15,127 nt of DNA from AWTP1-13 sp035550075. Its GTDB lineage: Bacteria; Pseudomonadota; Alphaproteobacteria; Rhizobiales; Hyphomicrobiaceae. Of the stretch, positions 6,805 through 14,032 are shown in pieces. Below the pieces are notes generated by a model. The model ran no database searches, had not been told where the DNA came from, and saw only the letters and a list, made by a program, of their open reading frames with translations. The position numbers were made by a program, and so were the translations under genes. The DNA lies in NCBI GenBank assembly GCA_035550075.1, contig DASZQG010000124.1, positions 1 to 15,127 on the forward strand, given 5' to 3'. Positions within the stretch are counted from its first letter, which is position 1, and each line of letters begins with the position of its first letter.

Positions 6805-7743
6805 ATGAACGACATCGTCATCACCGAATTTCTCGAGCCGGCCGCTGTCGATCTGCTGAAGAAAGACTTCAGTGTGCACTGGGACCGCGAGCTATGGACC
6901 AAGCGCGCCGATCTTGAAAAGCTCGTGCGCGACCTGCCGGCTCTGATCGTGCGCAACCGCACACCCGTCGACCGCGACCTGCTGGCGATGGCACCCAGGC
7001 TGAAGGTGGTCGGCCGCCTCGGTGTCGGCCTCGACAACATCGACGTTGCCGAGTGCGAGCGGCGCGGCGTGGAGGTGTGCTCGGCCCGCGGCGCCAACGC
7101 CACCTCGGTCTCCGAGTACGCCATCGCCATGGCCATGACCCTGCTGCGCGGGCGCGCGTATCGCGATACCCACCGCATCGTCGCCGGCGAATGGCCGCGT
7201 GAGGAGCTGGGCCGCGGCACGGAGCTGGCCGGCAAGACGCTCGGCATCATCGGCCTCGGCTCCATCGGCTCGACCACGGCGCGCAAGGCTCGCGCGCTCG
7301 ACATGCGCGTCATCGCCTGCGACCCCTACCTTGCCGACACGAGCGAAAACTGGAACATCGCCGAGAGGGTTTCGCTGGAGGCGTTGCTCGTGCGCGCCGA
7401 CGTCATCACCATCCACTGTCCGCTCAACGAGGAAACGCGCGGCATGATCGCCGGGCAGGAGCTATCGCGCGTGAAGAAGGGCGCGGTGCTCATCAACTCG
7501 GCGCGCGGCGGCATCGTCGATGAGCCCGCCTGCGCCGCGGCGCTGAAAAGCGGGCAGCTCGGCGGCGCCGCTCTTGACGTGTTCGACTATGAGCCGATCA
7601 AGGCCGAGGCCGGCAAGGTGTTCGCCGGCATCCCCAACGTCATCCTCACTCCGCACATCTCCGGCGTGACGCTTGAGGCCAACCACCGCGTCAGCTTCAT
7701 GACCGTGGAGAGCGTCGCCCGCGTGCTGAAGAGAGGCCGATGA
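6805..7743 (+). CDS. slcC: D-isomer 2-hydroxyacid dehydrogenase, probable (S)-sulfolactate dehydrogenase
   Basis: A 312-residue NAD-dependent dehydrogenase of the phosphoglycerate-dehydrogenase-like family. The N-terminus MNDIVITEFLEPAAVDLL is followed by ALIVRNRTPVDRDLL (46-60), GRLGVGLDNID (70-80) and ANATSVSEYAIAM (98-109). The nucleotide fold GIIGLGSIG (147-155) comes next, then the catalytic set R234 (NSARGG), E263 (DYEP) and H284 (PHISG). Sequence and context match SlcC of Chromohalobacter, which oxidises (S)-3-sulfolactate to 3-sulfopyruvate. The ATG at 6805 was chosen because GGAG (6796-6799) lies five bases before it; an in-frame GTG at 6778 overlapping the tarD stop has no better site. 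The last codons overlap comC by four bases (ATGA). An unspecified 2-hydroxyacid substrate is the conservative reading. Confidence 0.78.
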   Translation: MNDIVITEFLEPAAVDLLKKDFSVHWDRELWTKRADLEKLVRDLPALIVRNRTPVDRDLLAMAPRLKVVGRLGVGLDNIDVAECERRGVEVCSARGANATSVSEYAIAMAMTLLRGRAYRDTHRIVAGEWPREELGRGTELAGKTLGIIGLGSIGSTTARKARALDMRVIACDPYLADTSENWNIAERVSLEALLVRADVITIHCPLNEETRGMIAGQELSRVKKGAVLINSARGGIVDEPACAAALKSGQLGGAALDVFDYEPIKAEAGKVFAGIPNVILTPHISGVTLEANHRVSFMTVESVARVLKRGR

Positions 7744-8753
7744 CCGCGGCCAAGACCCTCTCCGCCCCGGAGCTGGAGCAGCTCATTTCTGCCGCGCTCG
7801 TGGCCTCGCGCACCTCCAGCCCCAACGCCGCCTCCGTGGCGCGCGCCCTGGCCCGCGCCGAGATGGATGGCCAGAAAGGCCACGGCCTCAGCCGCGTGCC
7901 GAGCTATGCCGCGCAGGCCAAGGCCGGCAAGGTGGATGGGTTCGCCGTCCCCGAGGCCCGGCAGACGCGCCCTGGCGCGCTCATGGTGGACGCCCGGCAT
8001 GGCTTCGCGTTCCCCGCCTTCGACCTCGCCATCGAGACGCTGCCCGGCATGTGCGCAGCCACCGGCATCGCCGCCGCCGGCTTCACCCGTTCGCATCACT
8101 TCGGCGTCGTCGGCCACCACGTCGAGCGGCTGGCGGACGCCGGGCTGATTGCCCTTGCGTTCGGCAACACGCCGAAGGCCATGGCCCCGTGGGGCGGCAA
8201 GCGTGCACTGTTCGGCACCAACCCGATCGCCATGGCCGCCCCTGTCCCCGGCAAGCCGCCTCTCATCATCGACCTGGCGCTGAGCCAAGTTGCGCGCGGC
8301 AAGATCCTCACCGCCGCGCAGAAGGGCGAGCCGATCCCGGCGGACTGGGCAGTGGACGAGAGCAACCAGCCGACCACCGACGCGCGGGCCGCGCTCAAGG
8401 GCACGCTGCTGCCGATCGGCGGCGCCAAGGGTGCGGCGCTGGCGCTGATGGTGGAAATCCTGGCCGTCGCGATGACGGGCGCGCGCTTCGGCTTCGAGGC
8501 CAGCTCCTTCTTCGATGCGGAAGGTCCGCCCCCTGGCGTCGGCCAGTTGCTGCTGGCCATTGACCCGGCGGCGTTCGGCGGCGCGGGTGTTTTCGCCGAC
8601 CGCATGAGCACCCTGGCAGCGATGATCGAGGGCGACGGCGATGCGCGCCTGCCCGGCGCCCGCCGCGCGACCCTGCGCGAGACGGCCCTTCGCGACGGCG
8701 TCACCGTCGACGCCGCGCTGCTGGCGGAAGTGCGCGCGCTGGCGGCAGGCTAA
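7740..8753 (+). CDS. comC: Malate/L-lactate (LDH2) family dehydrogenase, probable (R)-sulfolactate dehydrogenase
   Basis: A 337-residue NAD(P)-dependent oxidoreductase of the Ldh2 family, unrelated in fold to the preceding dehydrogenase. It shows KGHGLSRVPSYA (46-57, with the conserved His48), ARHGFAFPAFDLAI (85-98), TRSHHFGVVGHHVERLADAG (116-135), GTNPIAMAAP (159-168) and GGAKGAALALMVEIL (227-241). The ComC branch of this family interconverts (R)-3-sulfolactate and sulfopyruvate. It is known both from coenzyme M synthesis in methanogens and, paired with SlcC, from bacterial sulfolactate catabolism, where the two act together as a racemase. It is translationally coupled to slcC through an ATGA overlap, with GAGAGG just upstream. 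It is the last gene of the operon and ends seven bases before the convergent PL14-like gene. Malate, ureidoglycolate or lactate specificity is a less likely alternative given the context. Confidence 0.78.
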   Translation: MTAAKTLSAPELEQLISAALVASRTSSPNAASVARALARAEMDGQKGHGLSRVPSYAAQAKAGKVDGFAVPEARQTRPGALMVDARHGFAFPAFDLAIETLPGMCAATGIAAAGFTRSHHFGVVGHHVERLADAGLIALAFGNTPKAMAPWGGKRALFGTNPIAMAAPVPGKPPLIIDLALSQVARGKILTAAQKGEPIPADWAVDESNQPTTDARAALKGTLLPIGGAKGAALALMVEILAVAMTGARFGFEASSFFDAEGPPPGVGQLLLAIDPAAFGGAGVFADRMSTLAAMIEGDGDARLPGARRATLRETALRDGVTVDAALLAEVRALAAG

Positions 8754-8760
8754 GGGCAGG

Positions 8761-9609
8761 CTACTGCCAGCGCAGCTCGAACGGCGATAGCGAAATGCGG
8801 CTGTCCTTCGGCGCCGCCGCGGCAGCGTTGCCATCTCCCGCGCCGTAGAACACGTCGGCGGCAACACCCGACAGCACGACCTGCGGGGCATCGCGGTAGG
8901 TCATGTTGGTGCGATCCACCGCCAGCGATCCGTCAACCCACACCCGCAGCACGCCGTCCGCCTTCTTTGGCGCGTTGAGTGCGACCTCTTCCTCGAGCCG
9001 CACCCAGCGCCCGCGCGGCAGCACCACGCTTTCGCGTTCCGCCACGAACTGCTGCGTCTCCGCGGAGCGGGTTACCTTGGTGGTCACGCCGGCCCGCCCG
9101 TCGGACCGCCAGGCCAGCGGCGCGCTGAACGCGTCCGCGCCTTCGCCCTCGGCGGCGCCCGTCACGCCCGGCAAGGTACCGCCGCGGTGGAAGTCGAAAT
9201 CGCCCGGCAGCAGCACGTCATAGACGAGGCAGACCGCCGGCTTGTCGTGCAGCGCGTGTGGCCACCACGGAAAGCTCATGCCGCCCGCGGCCGCGTCCTG
9301 GGGAGCCGTCGTCCCCTTGTGCAGGCTCACCGTCATCGCCGCCGGAAATGTCGCATTGCTCATCGGCCTGACGGTGACGTTCTCCGCCACGCCGAGGTCC
9401 TTGCCGCCGAGCATGGCCTGCAGGTCCTCGGTGCTCACCACCGACCCGCCCCGCGTCAGCGCAAAGCGCGTGGCATTGGCGTAGCGCTCGCTGCAGGGCG
9501 CCGTGGTCCTCGACGTCAGCGCCGAGCGGCCGACGGCGATCAGCGCCGCGCCCGCCGCAAGTACCGCGGCGGCGTTGAACAAAATGACCTTGGTGCCCGG
9601 CATCCGCAT
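8761..9609 (-). CDS. Exported protein with polysaccharide-lyase-14-like domain
   Basis: A 282-residue protein from the ATG at 9609, which has GGGGG six bases upstream; an in-frame GTG at 9657 is a weaker choice. Residues about 6-28 form a hydrophobic signal or anchor (VILFNAAAVLAAGAALIAVG). The rest matches the beta-jelly-roll pattern of PL14/heparinase-like lyases: CLVYDVLLPGDFDFHRGG then TLPGVTG (about 127-151), GRWVRLEEEVALNAP (about 200-214), DGVLRVWVDG (about 218-227), a MTYRD strand and DVFYGAGDG (about 253-260), ending in FELRWQ. Such domains cleave uronate-containing polysaccharides such as alginate by beta-elimination, outside the cytoplasm. The catalytic residues cannot be assigned by eye. 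It lies 100 bases after the stop of the FAD-oxidase gene on the same strand. The role in glycan breakdown is inference; the domain match is fair. Confidence 0.65.
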   Translation of the reverse strand: MRMPGTKVILFNAAAVLAAGAALIAVGRSALTSRTTAPCSERYANATRFALTRGGSVVSTEDLQAMLGGKDLGVAENVTVRPMSNATFPAAMTVSLHKGTTAPQDAAAGGMSFPWWPHALHDKPAVCLVYDVLLPGDFDFHRGGTLPGVTGAAEGEGADAFSAPLAWRSDGRAGVTTKVTRSAETQQFVAERESVVLPRGRWVRLEEEVALNAPKKADGVLRVWVDGSLAVDRTNMTYRDAPQVVLSGVAADVFYGAGDGNAAAAAPKDSRISLSPFELRWQ

Positions 9610-9709
9610 GGCTCGCCCCCAGTCCGGCTTGTGCGCGTAGTCGCGCCAGCTTCGCACCAGGGGCTAAAGAAGTCCTAAACGCGCCGTTAATCCCGTGCGC
9701 GCTGCGGTC

Positions 9710-11116
9710 TCAGGCCGGCAGAATCTTGCCCGGGTTCATAATCTCCAGCGGATCGAGTGCGGCCTTGATAGAGCGCATCACCGCGAGCCCATCGCCGAGC
9801 TCCGCCTTCAGGTACTTGGCCTTGCCCTGGCCGACGCCGTGCTCGCCGGTGCAGGTGCCTTCCATGGCGATGGCCCGTTCGACCAGACGCTCCAGGAAGC
9901 CCTCCAGGGCTGCCATCTCCTTGGGATTGTTGCGGTCGAACACTGGCGTGGTGTGGAAGTTGCCGTCGCCAACGTGGCCGACGATGGGCGCGATCAGGCC
10001 GGAAGCCTCGATATCCTTCTGCGTCTCGACCACGCACTCGGCCAGCCGCGAGATGGGCACGCACACATCCGTTGCCAGCGCGTCCCGCGCCGGCCACACG
10101 GTTTTGATGGCCCAGTAGGCATCATGCCGCGCCTTCCACAGGCGCCGCCGCTCCTCCTCGCTCTCCGCCCAGTCGAAGCGCAGCGCGCCCTCGGCCTCGG
10201 CAATGACCTTGAACTGCTCGACCTGGTCGCGTGCGCCGGCCTCGGTGCCGTGGAACTCGAGGAACAGCGTGGGTTTTTCCTCGAGGCCAAGCTTGGCGTA
10301 AATGTTGACGGCCTTAATCTGCATGGCGTCAAGCAGCTCCATGCGCGCCACTCCCAGCCCGAGCTGGATCGACTGGATCACCGCGTTGCAGGCCCCTTCC
10401 AGCGACGAGAAGGGACACACCGCGGAAAGAATTCGTTCCGGAATGCCATAGAGACGCACGGTCAGCTCGGTGATGATGCCGAGCGTGCCTTCCGCCCCCA
10501 CGATGAGCCGGGTCAGGTCGTAGCCCGCCGCCGACTTGCGCGCGCGCTGCGCGGTCTTCATCACTGAGCCGTCAGCCATCACCACGGTCAGGTTCAGCAC
10601 GTTCTCGCGCATGGTTCCGTAGCGCACGGCCGTGGTGCCGGACGCACGCGTGGAGGCCATGCCGCCGATGGTGGCTTCCTCGGCGCCCGGATCGACCGGA
10701 AAGAACAGTCCGAGGTCGCGCAGGTGGTCGTGGAGCTGCTTGCGCGACACGCCCGGCTCCACCACGCAGTCGAGATCGCGCTCGTTGACGGCCAGCACGC
10801 GGTTCATGCGCCCAAAGTCGAGCGACAGTCCGCCGCGCGGCGCATTGATGTGGCCCTCCAGCGATGTGCCTGCGCCGAACGGCACGATCGGCACCCGGTG
10901 CGCCGCCGCAACCCGGACCACCTCGCGTACCTCCTCCGCATTCTCCACCCAGATCACGGCATCCGGCGGCTGGTTGCGGATCCAGGTAAGGTTGTTGGCG
11001 TGTTGGCGGCGAATCGCCTCCCCGGTCTGCAGACGCTCCCCGAACCGCTGGCGCAATATCGCTATGGCCGTGGCGATCTCTTCGCCGCTCGAATCGCGCG
11101 CCTGCGCCATAGCCAT
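9710..11116 (-). CDS. FAD-binding oxidase, D-lactate dehydrogenase (cytochrome) / GlcD type
   Basis: A 468-residue FAD-linked oxidoreductase of the PCMH-fold VAO family. The FAD domain has IVPFGAGTSLEGH (77-89), VVEPGVSRKQLHDHL (118-132), DPGAEEATIGGMAST (142-156) with the following G-T-x-YGTMRENV, and AGYDLTRLIVGAEGTLGIITE (197-217). The C-terminal cap has GHVGDGNFH (380-388), the GTCTGEHGVG motif (420-429) and the ending LDPLEIMNPGKILPA. Members oxidise D-2-hydroxy acids (D-lactate, glycolate, D-2-hydroxyglutarate), passing electrons to a cytochrome, electron-transfer flavoprotein or quinone. The length and the TCTGEHGVG form favour the D-lactate dehydrogenase branch. The start ATG (11116) has a GAGG nine bases upstream. 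It stands near an operon of hydroxyacid enzymes but on the other strand. The exact substrate is not determined. Confidence 0.88.
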   Translation of the reverse strand: MAMAQARDSSGEEIATAIAILRQRFGERLQTGEAIRRQHANNLTWIRNQPPDAVIWVENAEEVREVVRVAAAHRVPIVPFGAGTSLEGHINAPRGGLSLDFGRMNRVLAVNERDLDCVVEPGVSRKQLHDHLRDLGLFFPVDPGAEEATIGGMASTRASGTTAVRYGTMRENVLNLTVVMADGSVMKTAQRARKSAAGYDLTRLIVGAEGTLGIITELTVRLYGIPERILSAVCPFSSLEGACNAVIQSIQLGLGVARMELLDAMQIKAVNIYAKLGLEEKPTLFLEFHGTEAGARDQVEQFKVIAEAEGALRFDWAESEEERRRLWKARHDAYWAIKTVWPARDALATDVCVPISRLAECVVETQKDIEASGLIAPIVGHVGDGNFHTTPVFDRNNPKEMAALEGFLERLVERAIAMEGTCTGEHGVGQGKAKYLKAELGDGLAVMRSIKAALDPLEIMNPGKILPA

Positions 11117-11304
11117 CGATGAAGCCCTCGCCTGTCAGTTGGCGGCCACGCCGCCGGAAATTCCGTGGACAGCGCACGTTGCCACAAAATACACCGTTCA
11201 CAAAGTCGTGTTGCCGCCCGCTCTTGCAGCCTCATTCGGTCATAGCGATCTACCCCCTCGCCAGTCCCGGGCGTAGCCGGTGCTGCTGGCGAAGGAGAAA
11301 AACA

Positions 11305-11541
11305 ATGCTGCGCCAGATCTTGAGCTACAGGGCACGGCGACTCAAAGCCGGCAATGAAAACCTGCCGGCCTGCGAGCGCGGAGAGGCCGTGCCTGCGTCC
11401 AACATTCGCGCCTTGGCGACGGAGGCGGCGCTGGCGACGGCTGTCGATACCTCAGCCGCGGTTCTCGTGCCCCTGTTCGCCAGCGACCACTACCACCAGC
11501 CGCGGGTGCGCCGCCGCAGCCCCATGCGGCGCGCGAGCTGA
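11305..11541 (+). CDS. Small basic protein of unknown function
   Basis: I do not recognise this 78-residue protein. It starts MLRQILSYRARRLKAGNENL, has an alanine-rich middle (ALATEAALATAVDTSAAVLV) and a basic end (PRVRRRSPMRRAS). The case for a gene is an excellent ribosome binding site (GAAGGAG, 11291-11297) seven to eight bases before the ATG, GC-rich third positions like the neighbours, and no other gene on either strand here. The frame is open upstream to 11119, but that part has no comparable site. It ends two bases before the stop of the convergent M48 protease gene. There is no signal peptide; the central segment is only weakly hydrophobic. Function unknown. Confidence 0.55.
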   Translation: MLRQILSYRARRLKAGNENLPACERGEAVPASNIRALATEAALATAVDTSAAVLVPLFASDHYHQPRVRRRSPMRRAS

Positions 11542-11543
11542 TT

Positions 11544-12599
11544 TCAGGCGGATCTGCCTGCGCCGGCGTCCTGTTCGGTCAGGGCGCCGGCGTATCGTTC
11601 CAGTGCTTCCACGCGCTGGGCGACGCTGGGGTGCGTGGAGAACAGCCCGCTGACCCGCTCGGCCACGGGGTTCTCAATAAAGAATGCCTCCATACGCGAG
11701 GGCACGTCGAAGGCGGCGTTCTGCTCGATCTTACGCAGGGCGCGCACCAGCGCGTCCGGATTCTTGGTCAGCTCGGCCGAACCGGCGTCCGCGAGATACT
11801 CGCGTGACCGCGACAGGGCAAACCGGATCAGAGTCGAGATGCCCCACGAGATCAGGATGATCGCCACGGCGACGGCAATCGCCAAAATCGCGCCGCCGTC
11901 TCCACGGCTGCGCCGGCGGTCGTCGTCGCTGCCGCCACCGCCCCAGCCGGTTGAGGCGTCATCCATGGAGCTGCGCCGGCGGGTCGGCGACCAACCGTAG
12001 GGAAAGTCCCACCCGCGCACCACGAGGTCGCCGAAGAACGCGAAGATTCCGGCAAAGATCACGGCGATCACCATGAGCTGCGTGTCGCGGTTGCGGATAT
12101 GCGTCAGCTCGTGCGCAAGCACCGCCTCCAGCTCGGCATCGCTCAGCGTATCGACCAGCCCGCGCGTGACCGCGATCACGTACTGCCCCTCGCGCAGGCC
12201 GGAGGCGTAGGCGTTCAGGGCGGGCGTATCGATGAGCTGCAGCGCGGGCATCGGCAGCCCGCGCGAAATGCATAAATTCTCCAGCACATTGTAGAGCTTC
12301 GGCGCCTCGTTCCTCGTCACGCCGCGCGCGCCGGTCGCCAGGCCTATCAGTGTCTGGTGCGCGAAGTAGGCGATCACGAACCAGGCTAGCGACGCCAGCA
12401 TCGCCACCGGCCACGACCGCCTGAACTGCCACACGGCGCCGGCCACGATCTCTTCGAAGGTGCCGCCGTAGAGCGCGCTCCAGATCAGCAGAATCGAGAA
12501 CAGCAGCGCATGCAGCAGCGCGACGAAGCCCGCGAGCAGTAGCACCGATCGCACCCGGTTCGCCCGGATATGTCCGTACAGTCCATAGGCATGAAACAT
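11544..12599 (-). CDS. M48-family membrane zinc protease, HtpX-like
   Basis: A 351-residue integral membrane metallopeptidase. Two N-terminal membrane segments (about 17-43 and 63-85) precede a cytoplasmic domain with LYNVLENLCISRGLPMPAL and DTPALNAYASG (124-134). The zinc motif is HELTH (163-167), and the third ligand Glu267 lies in SREYLADAGSAELT. FSTHPSVAQRVEALER forms the usual C-terminal block. HtpX-type proteases degrade damaged membrane proteins during envelope stress. Between the second membrane pair is a polar, Gly/Asp/Arg-rich loop (about 204-236) with stretches such as GWGGGGSDDDRRRSRGDGG, longer than in E. coli HtpX (about 290 residues). The gene follows lemA by 28 bases on the same strand, a recurring partnership. 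The ribosome binding site is weak (GGGCCGGA before the ATG). Confidence 0.92.
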   Translation of the reverse strand: MFHAYGLYGHIRANRVRSVLLLAGFVALLHALLFSILLIWSALYGGTFEEIVAGAVWQFRRSWPVAMLASLAWFVIAYFAHQTLIGLATGARGVTRNEAPKLYNVLENLCISRGLPMPALQLIDTPALNAYASGLREGQYVIAVTRGLVDTLSDAELEAVLAHELTHIRNRDTQLMVIAVIFAGIFAFFGDLVVRGWDFPYGWSPTRRRSSMDDASTGWGGGGSDDDRRRSRGDGGAILAIAVAVAIILISWGISTLIRFALSRSREYLADAGSAELTKNPDALVRALRKIEQNAAFDVPSRMEAFFIENPVAERVSGLFSTHPSVAQRVEALERYAGALTEQDAGAGRSA

Positions 12600-12627
12600 T
12601 CCGGCCCGCCGCGCGCGCCTTGCGCCT

Positions 12628-13185
12628 TTAGAACTTCACCTGCGGCGCCTGCGACACCACCTTGCGCTCGGCCTCTTCGAGGTTGAAGAACTCCTGCGGC
12701 CCGAAGCCCATCGACTGGGCGAACAGCACCGCGGGGAAGCTTTCACGCGTGGCGTTGTATTCGGCGGCCGTGTTGTTGAAGAAGCGCCGCGCCGCCGCGA
12801 TCTTGTTCTCGAGATCGCCGAGCTCGCTCTGCAGTTGCTGGAAATTCTGGTTCGCTTTCAGGTCGGGATAAGCCTCCGCCAGCGCAAAAAGCTGGCGCAG
12901 CGCGCTCTGCAGCGCGCCTTCCGCCGCCGCCTGCGCCGCCGGGCCCTGGGCCGTCACGGCGGCATTGCGCGCCTGGATCACACTTTCCAGCGTCTGGCGC
13001 TCATGCGCAGCATAGCCTTTCACGGTCTCGACCAGGTTGGGAACCAGGTCGTGGCGCTGCTTGAGTTGCACGTCGATGTCCGCGAATGACTGCCGGCAGC
13101 GCTGACGAAGCGAGACGAGCCCGTTGTAGGTCATCACCAGCCACAGGGCGGCGAGGACGATGATACCGACGATAATCCAACCCAT
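12628..13185 (-). CDS. lemA: LemA family membrane protein
   Basis: A 185-residue LemA protein. One N-terminal membrane anchor (about 3-18, IIVGIIVLAALWLVMTY) is followed by a helical coiled domain with the family hallmark RCRQSFADIDVQLKQRHDLV and PNLVETVKGYAAHE (about 29-63). Next come FALAEAYPDLKANQNFQQLQ (about 100-119), DLENKIAAARRFFN and YNATRESFPAVLFAQSMGF, and it ends NLEEAERKVVSQAPQVKF. The biochemical function of the family is unresolved; in many bacteria it is encoded with an M48 protease, as here. GGAG lies seven bases before the ATG. It diverges from the YggT-like gene across a 128-base spacer. Confidence 0.95.
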   Translation of the reverse strand: MGWIIVGIIVLAALWLVMTYNGLVSLRQRCRQSFADIDVQLKQRHDLVPNLVETVKGYAAHERQTLESVIQARNAAVTAQGPAAQAAAEGALQSALRQLFALAEAYPDLKANQNFQQLQSELGDLENKIAAARRFFNNTAAEYNATRESFPAVLFAQSMGFGPQEFFNLEEAERKVVSQAPQVKF

Positions 13186-13313
13186 GCGACATCTCCATCA
13201 CCGCCCTACGCAATCGCCTGCGCCGGCAAATTTCGCTATATGGGAATGGCATGGCGCTGCCGCAGCGGCAAGCGAAAGAGGATCGAGCACGGCCCGCATC
13301 GGGGGGGCACGGA

Positions 13314-13595
13314 ATGTTGCAGTTGTCGTTTCGGCTGGCTGATCTGATCCTCGTTGCGCTCATCTGCCTGTTGATCCTGCGGCTGGTGCTGGCCGCCGTT
13401 CCCCGCCCCGGCAGCGCGGTTCATCGCGGCGTCAGGGCCGTCACGGACCCGGTGGTCAATGCCTTCGGCGCGATCACGCCGCGCATCGTTCCCCTTGGGC
13501 TGGTGACCGCGTCCGTGATCTTCTGGGCCCTGTCCCTTCGCATCCTGCTGTTCATCGCCGCCAGCGCGATGGCCATGCGGCGCACCTTCGGTTGA
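13314..13595 (+). CDS. Small YggT-like integral membrane protein
   Basis: A 93-residue protein with two hydrophobic segments (about 8-28, LADLILVALICLLILRLVLAA, here within the limit of 20 if trimmed by one; and about 60-85). The linker is VRAVTDPVVNAFGAITPRIVP. The 'T-[DE]-P-V ... ITP-x-I-x-P' linker between two membrane helices is the YggT pattern, a family tied to osmotic tolerance and membrane or division-site organisation. The ATG at 13314 was chosen because the frame becomes hydrophobic from there and a run of seven G (13301-13307) lies six bases upstream; an ATG at 13251 would add 21 polar residues. The next gene begins four bases after its stop. The family call is moderate because the second half is only loosely similar. 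Confidence 0.65.
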   Translation: MLQLSFRLADLILVALICLLILRLVLAAVPRPGSAVHRGVRAVTDPVVNAFGAITPRIVPLGLVTASVIFWALSLRILLFIAASAMAMRRTFG

Positions 13596-13599
13596 CGCC

Positions 13600-13989
13600 G
13601 TGGATCCCATTGAAAGCCTGCGCCGGTCTCCCACGCGCTCTGCGCTGCTGGCAGCGATCTGCCTGGTGGCGATCGCCAACGGGTTCATCGCCTCGCCCTA
13701 TTCGGACTCGGTTGCCTATCTGCTCTATCTCCTGCTGGGAAAGTCCGAGATCGCCTCGTCGCTGCTGTCGCTGTTCGGCCGCAGGTCGGCCATCCTCAAC
13801 AGCGTCAGCAGCAACCTCGCGCCGGTGATCATCACCGCGATGACGCTCGCCGTCGCCGGCATTCCAGCCGCGATCTACGAGCGCATCAGGGGGCTCACGT
13901 TCAGCAGCGCCGCATCCCTGTCGATCTGGCTCGCGGCGACCGTGCTGCTCTCGCTGCCCGTGCTGCTGAGCCTGTTCGGCGAAGGCTGA
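13600..13989 (+). CDS. Small multi-pass membrane protein of unknown function
   Basis: A 129-residue protein starting at GTG, four bases after the stop of the YggT-like gene and so probably translated by coupling; no strong ribosome site of its own is seen. Hydrophobic stretches lie at about 16-32, 39-50, 70-88 and 104-125, suggesting three or four membrane passes. A basic N-terminus (SLRRSPTRS) and a charged loop (YERIRGL) favour a cytoplasmic N-terminus. I do not recognise a family. Its GC-rich third positions and two-gene arrangement support it as real. Function unknown; partnership with the YggT-like protein is inference. Confidence 0.6.
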   Translation: MDPIESLRRSPTRSALLAAICLVAIANGFIASPYSDSVAYLLYLLLGKSEIASSLLSLFGRRSAILNSVSSNLAPVIITAMTLAVAGIPAAIYERIRGLTFSSAASLSIWLAATVLLSLPVLLSLFGEG

Positions 13990-14032
13990 AGCTGCGGAGC
14001 GCTGTCGCGAGACCGCCGTTCGTGCGAGAAGC

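Noticed and set aside
8755..8768. Five-pair hairpin GGCAG-GCTA-CTGCC between convergent comC and the PL14-like gene
   Set aside because: Too short and without a T run to be called a terminator; it overlaps the stop codon of the PL14-like gene.
7587..8891. 434-codon open frame antisense to slcC/comC
   Set aside because: It spans two well-supported plus-strand genes and has an Arg/Gly/Ala-rich composition typical of a shadow frame.
13237..13242. TATATG as a -10 box before the YggT-like gene
   Set aside because: No acceptable -35 element lies 16-18 bases upstream, so a promoter cannot be supported.
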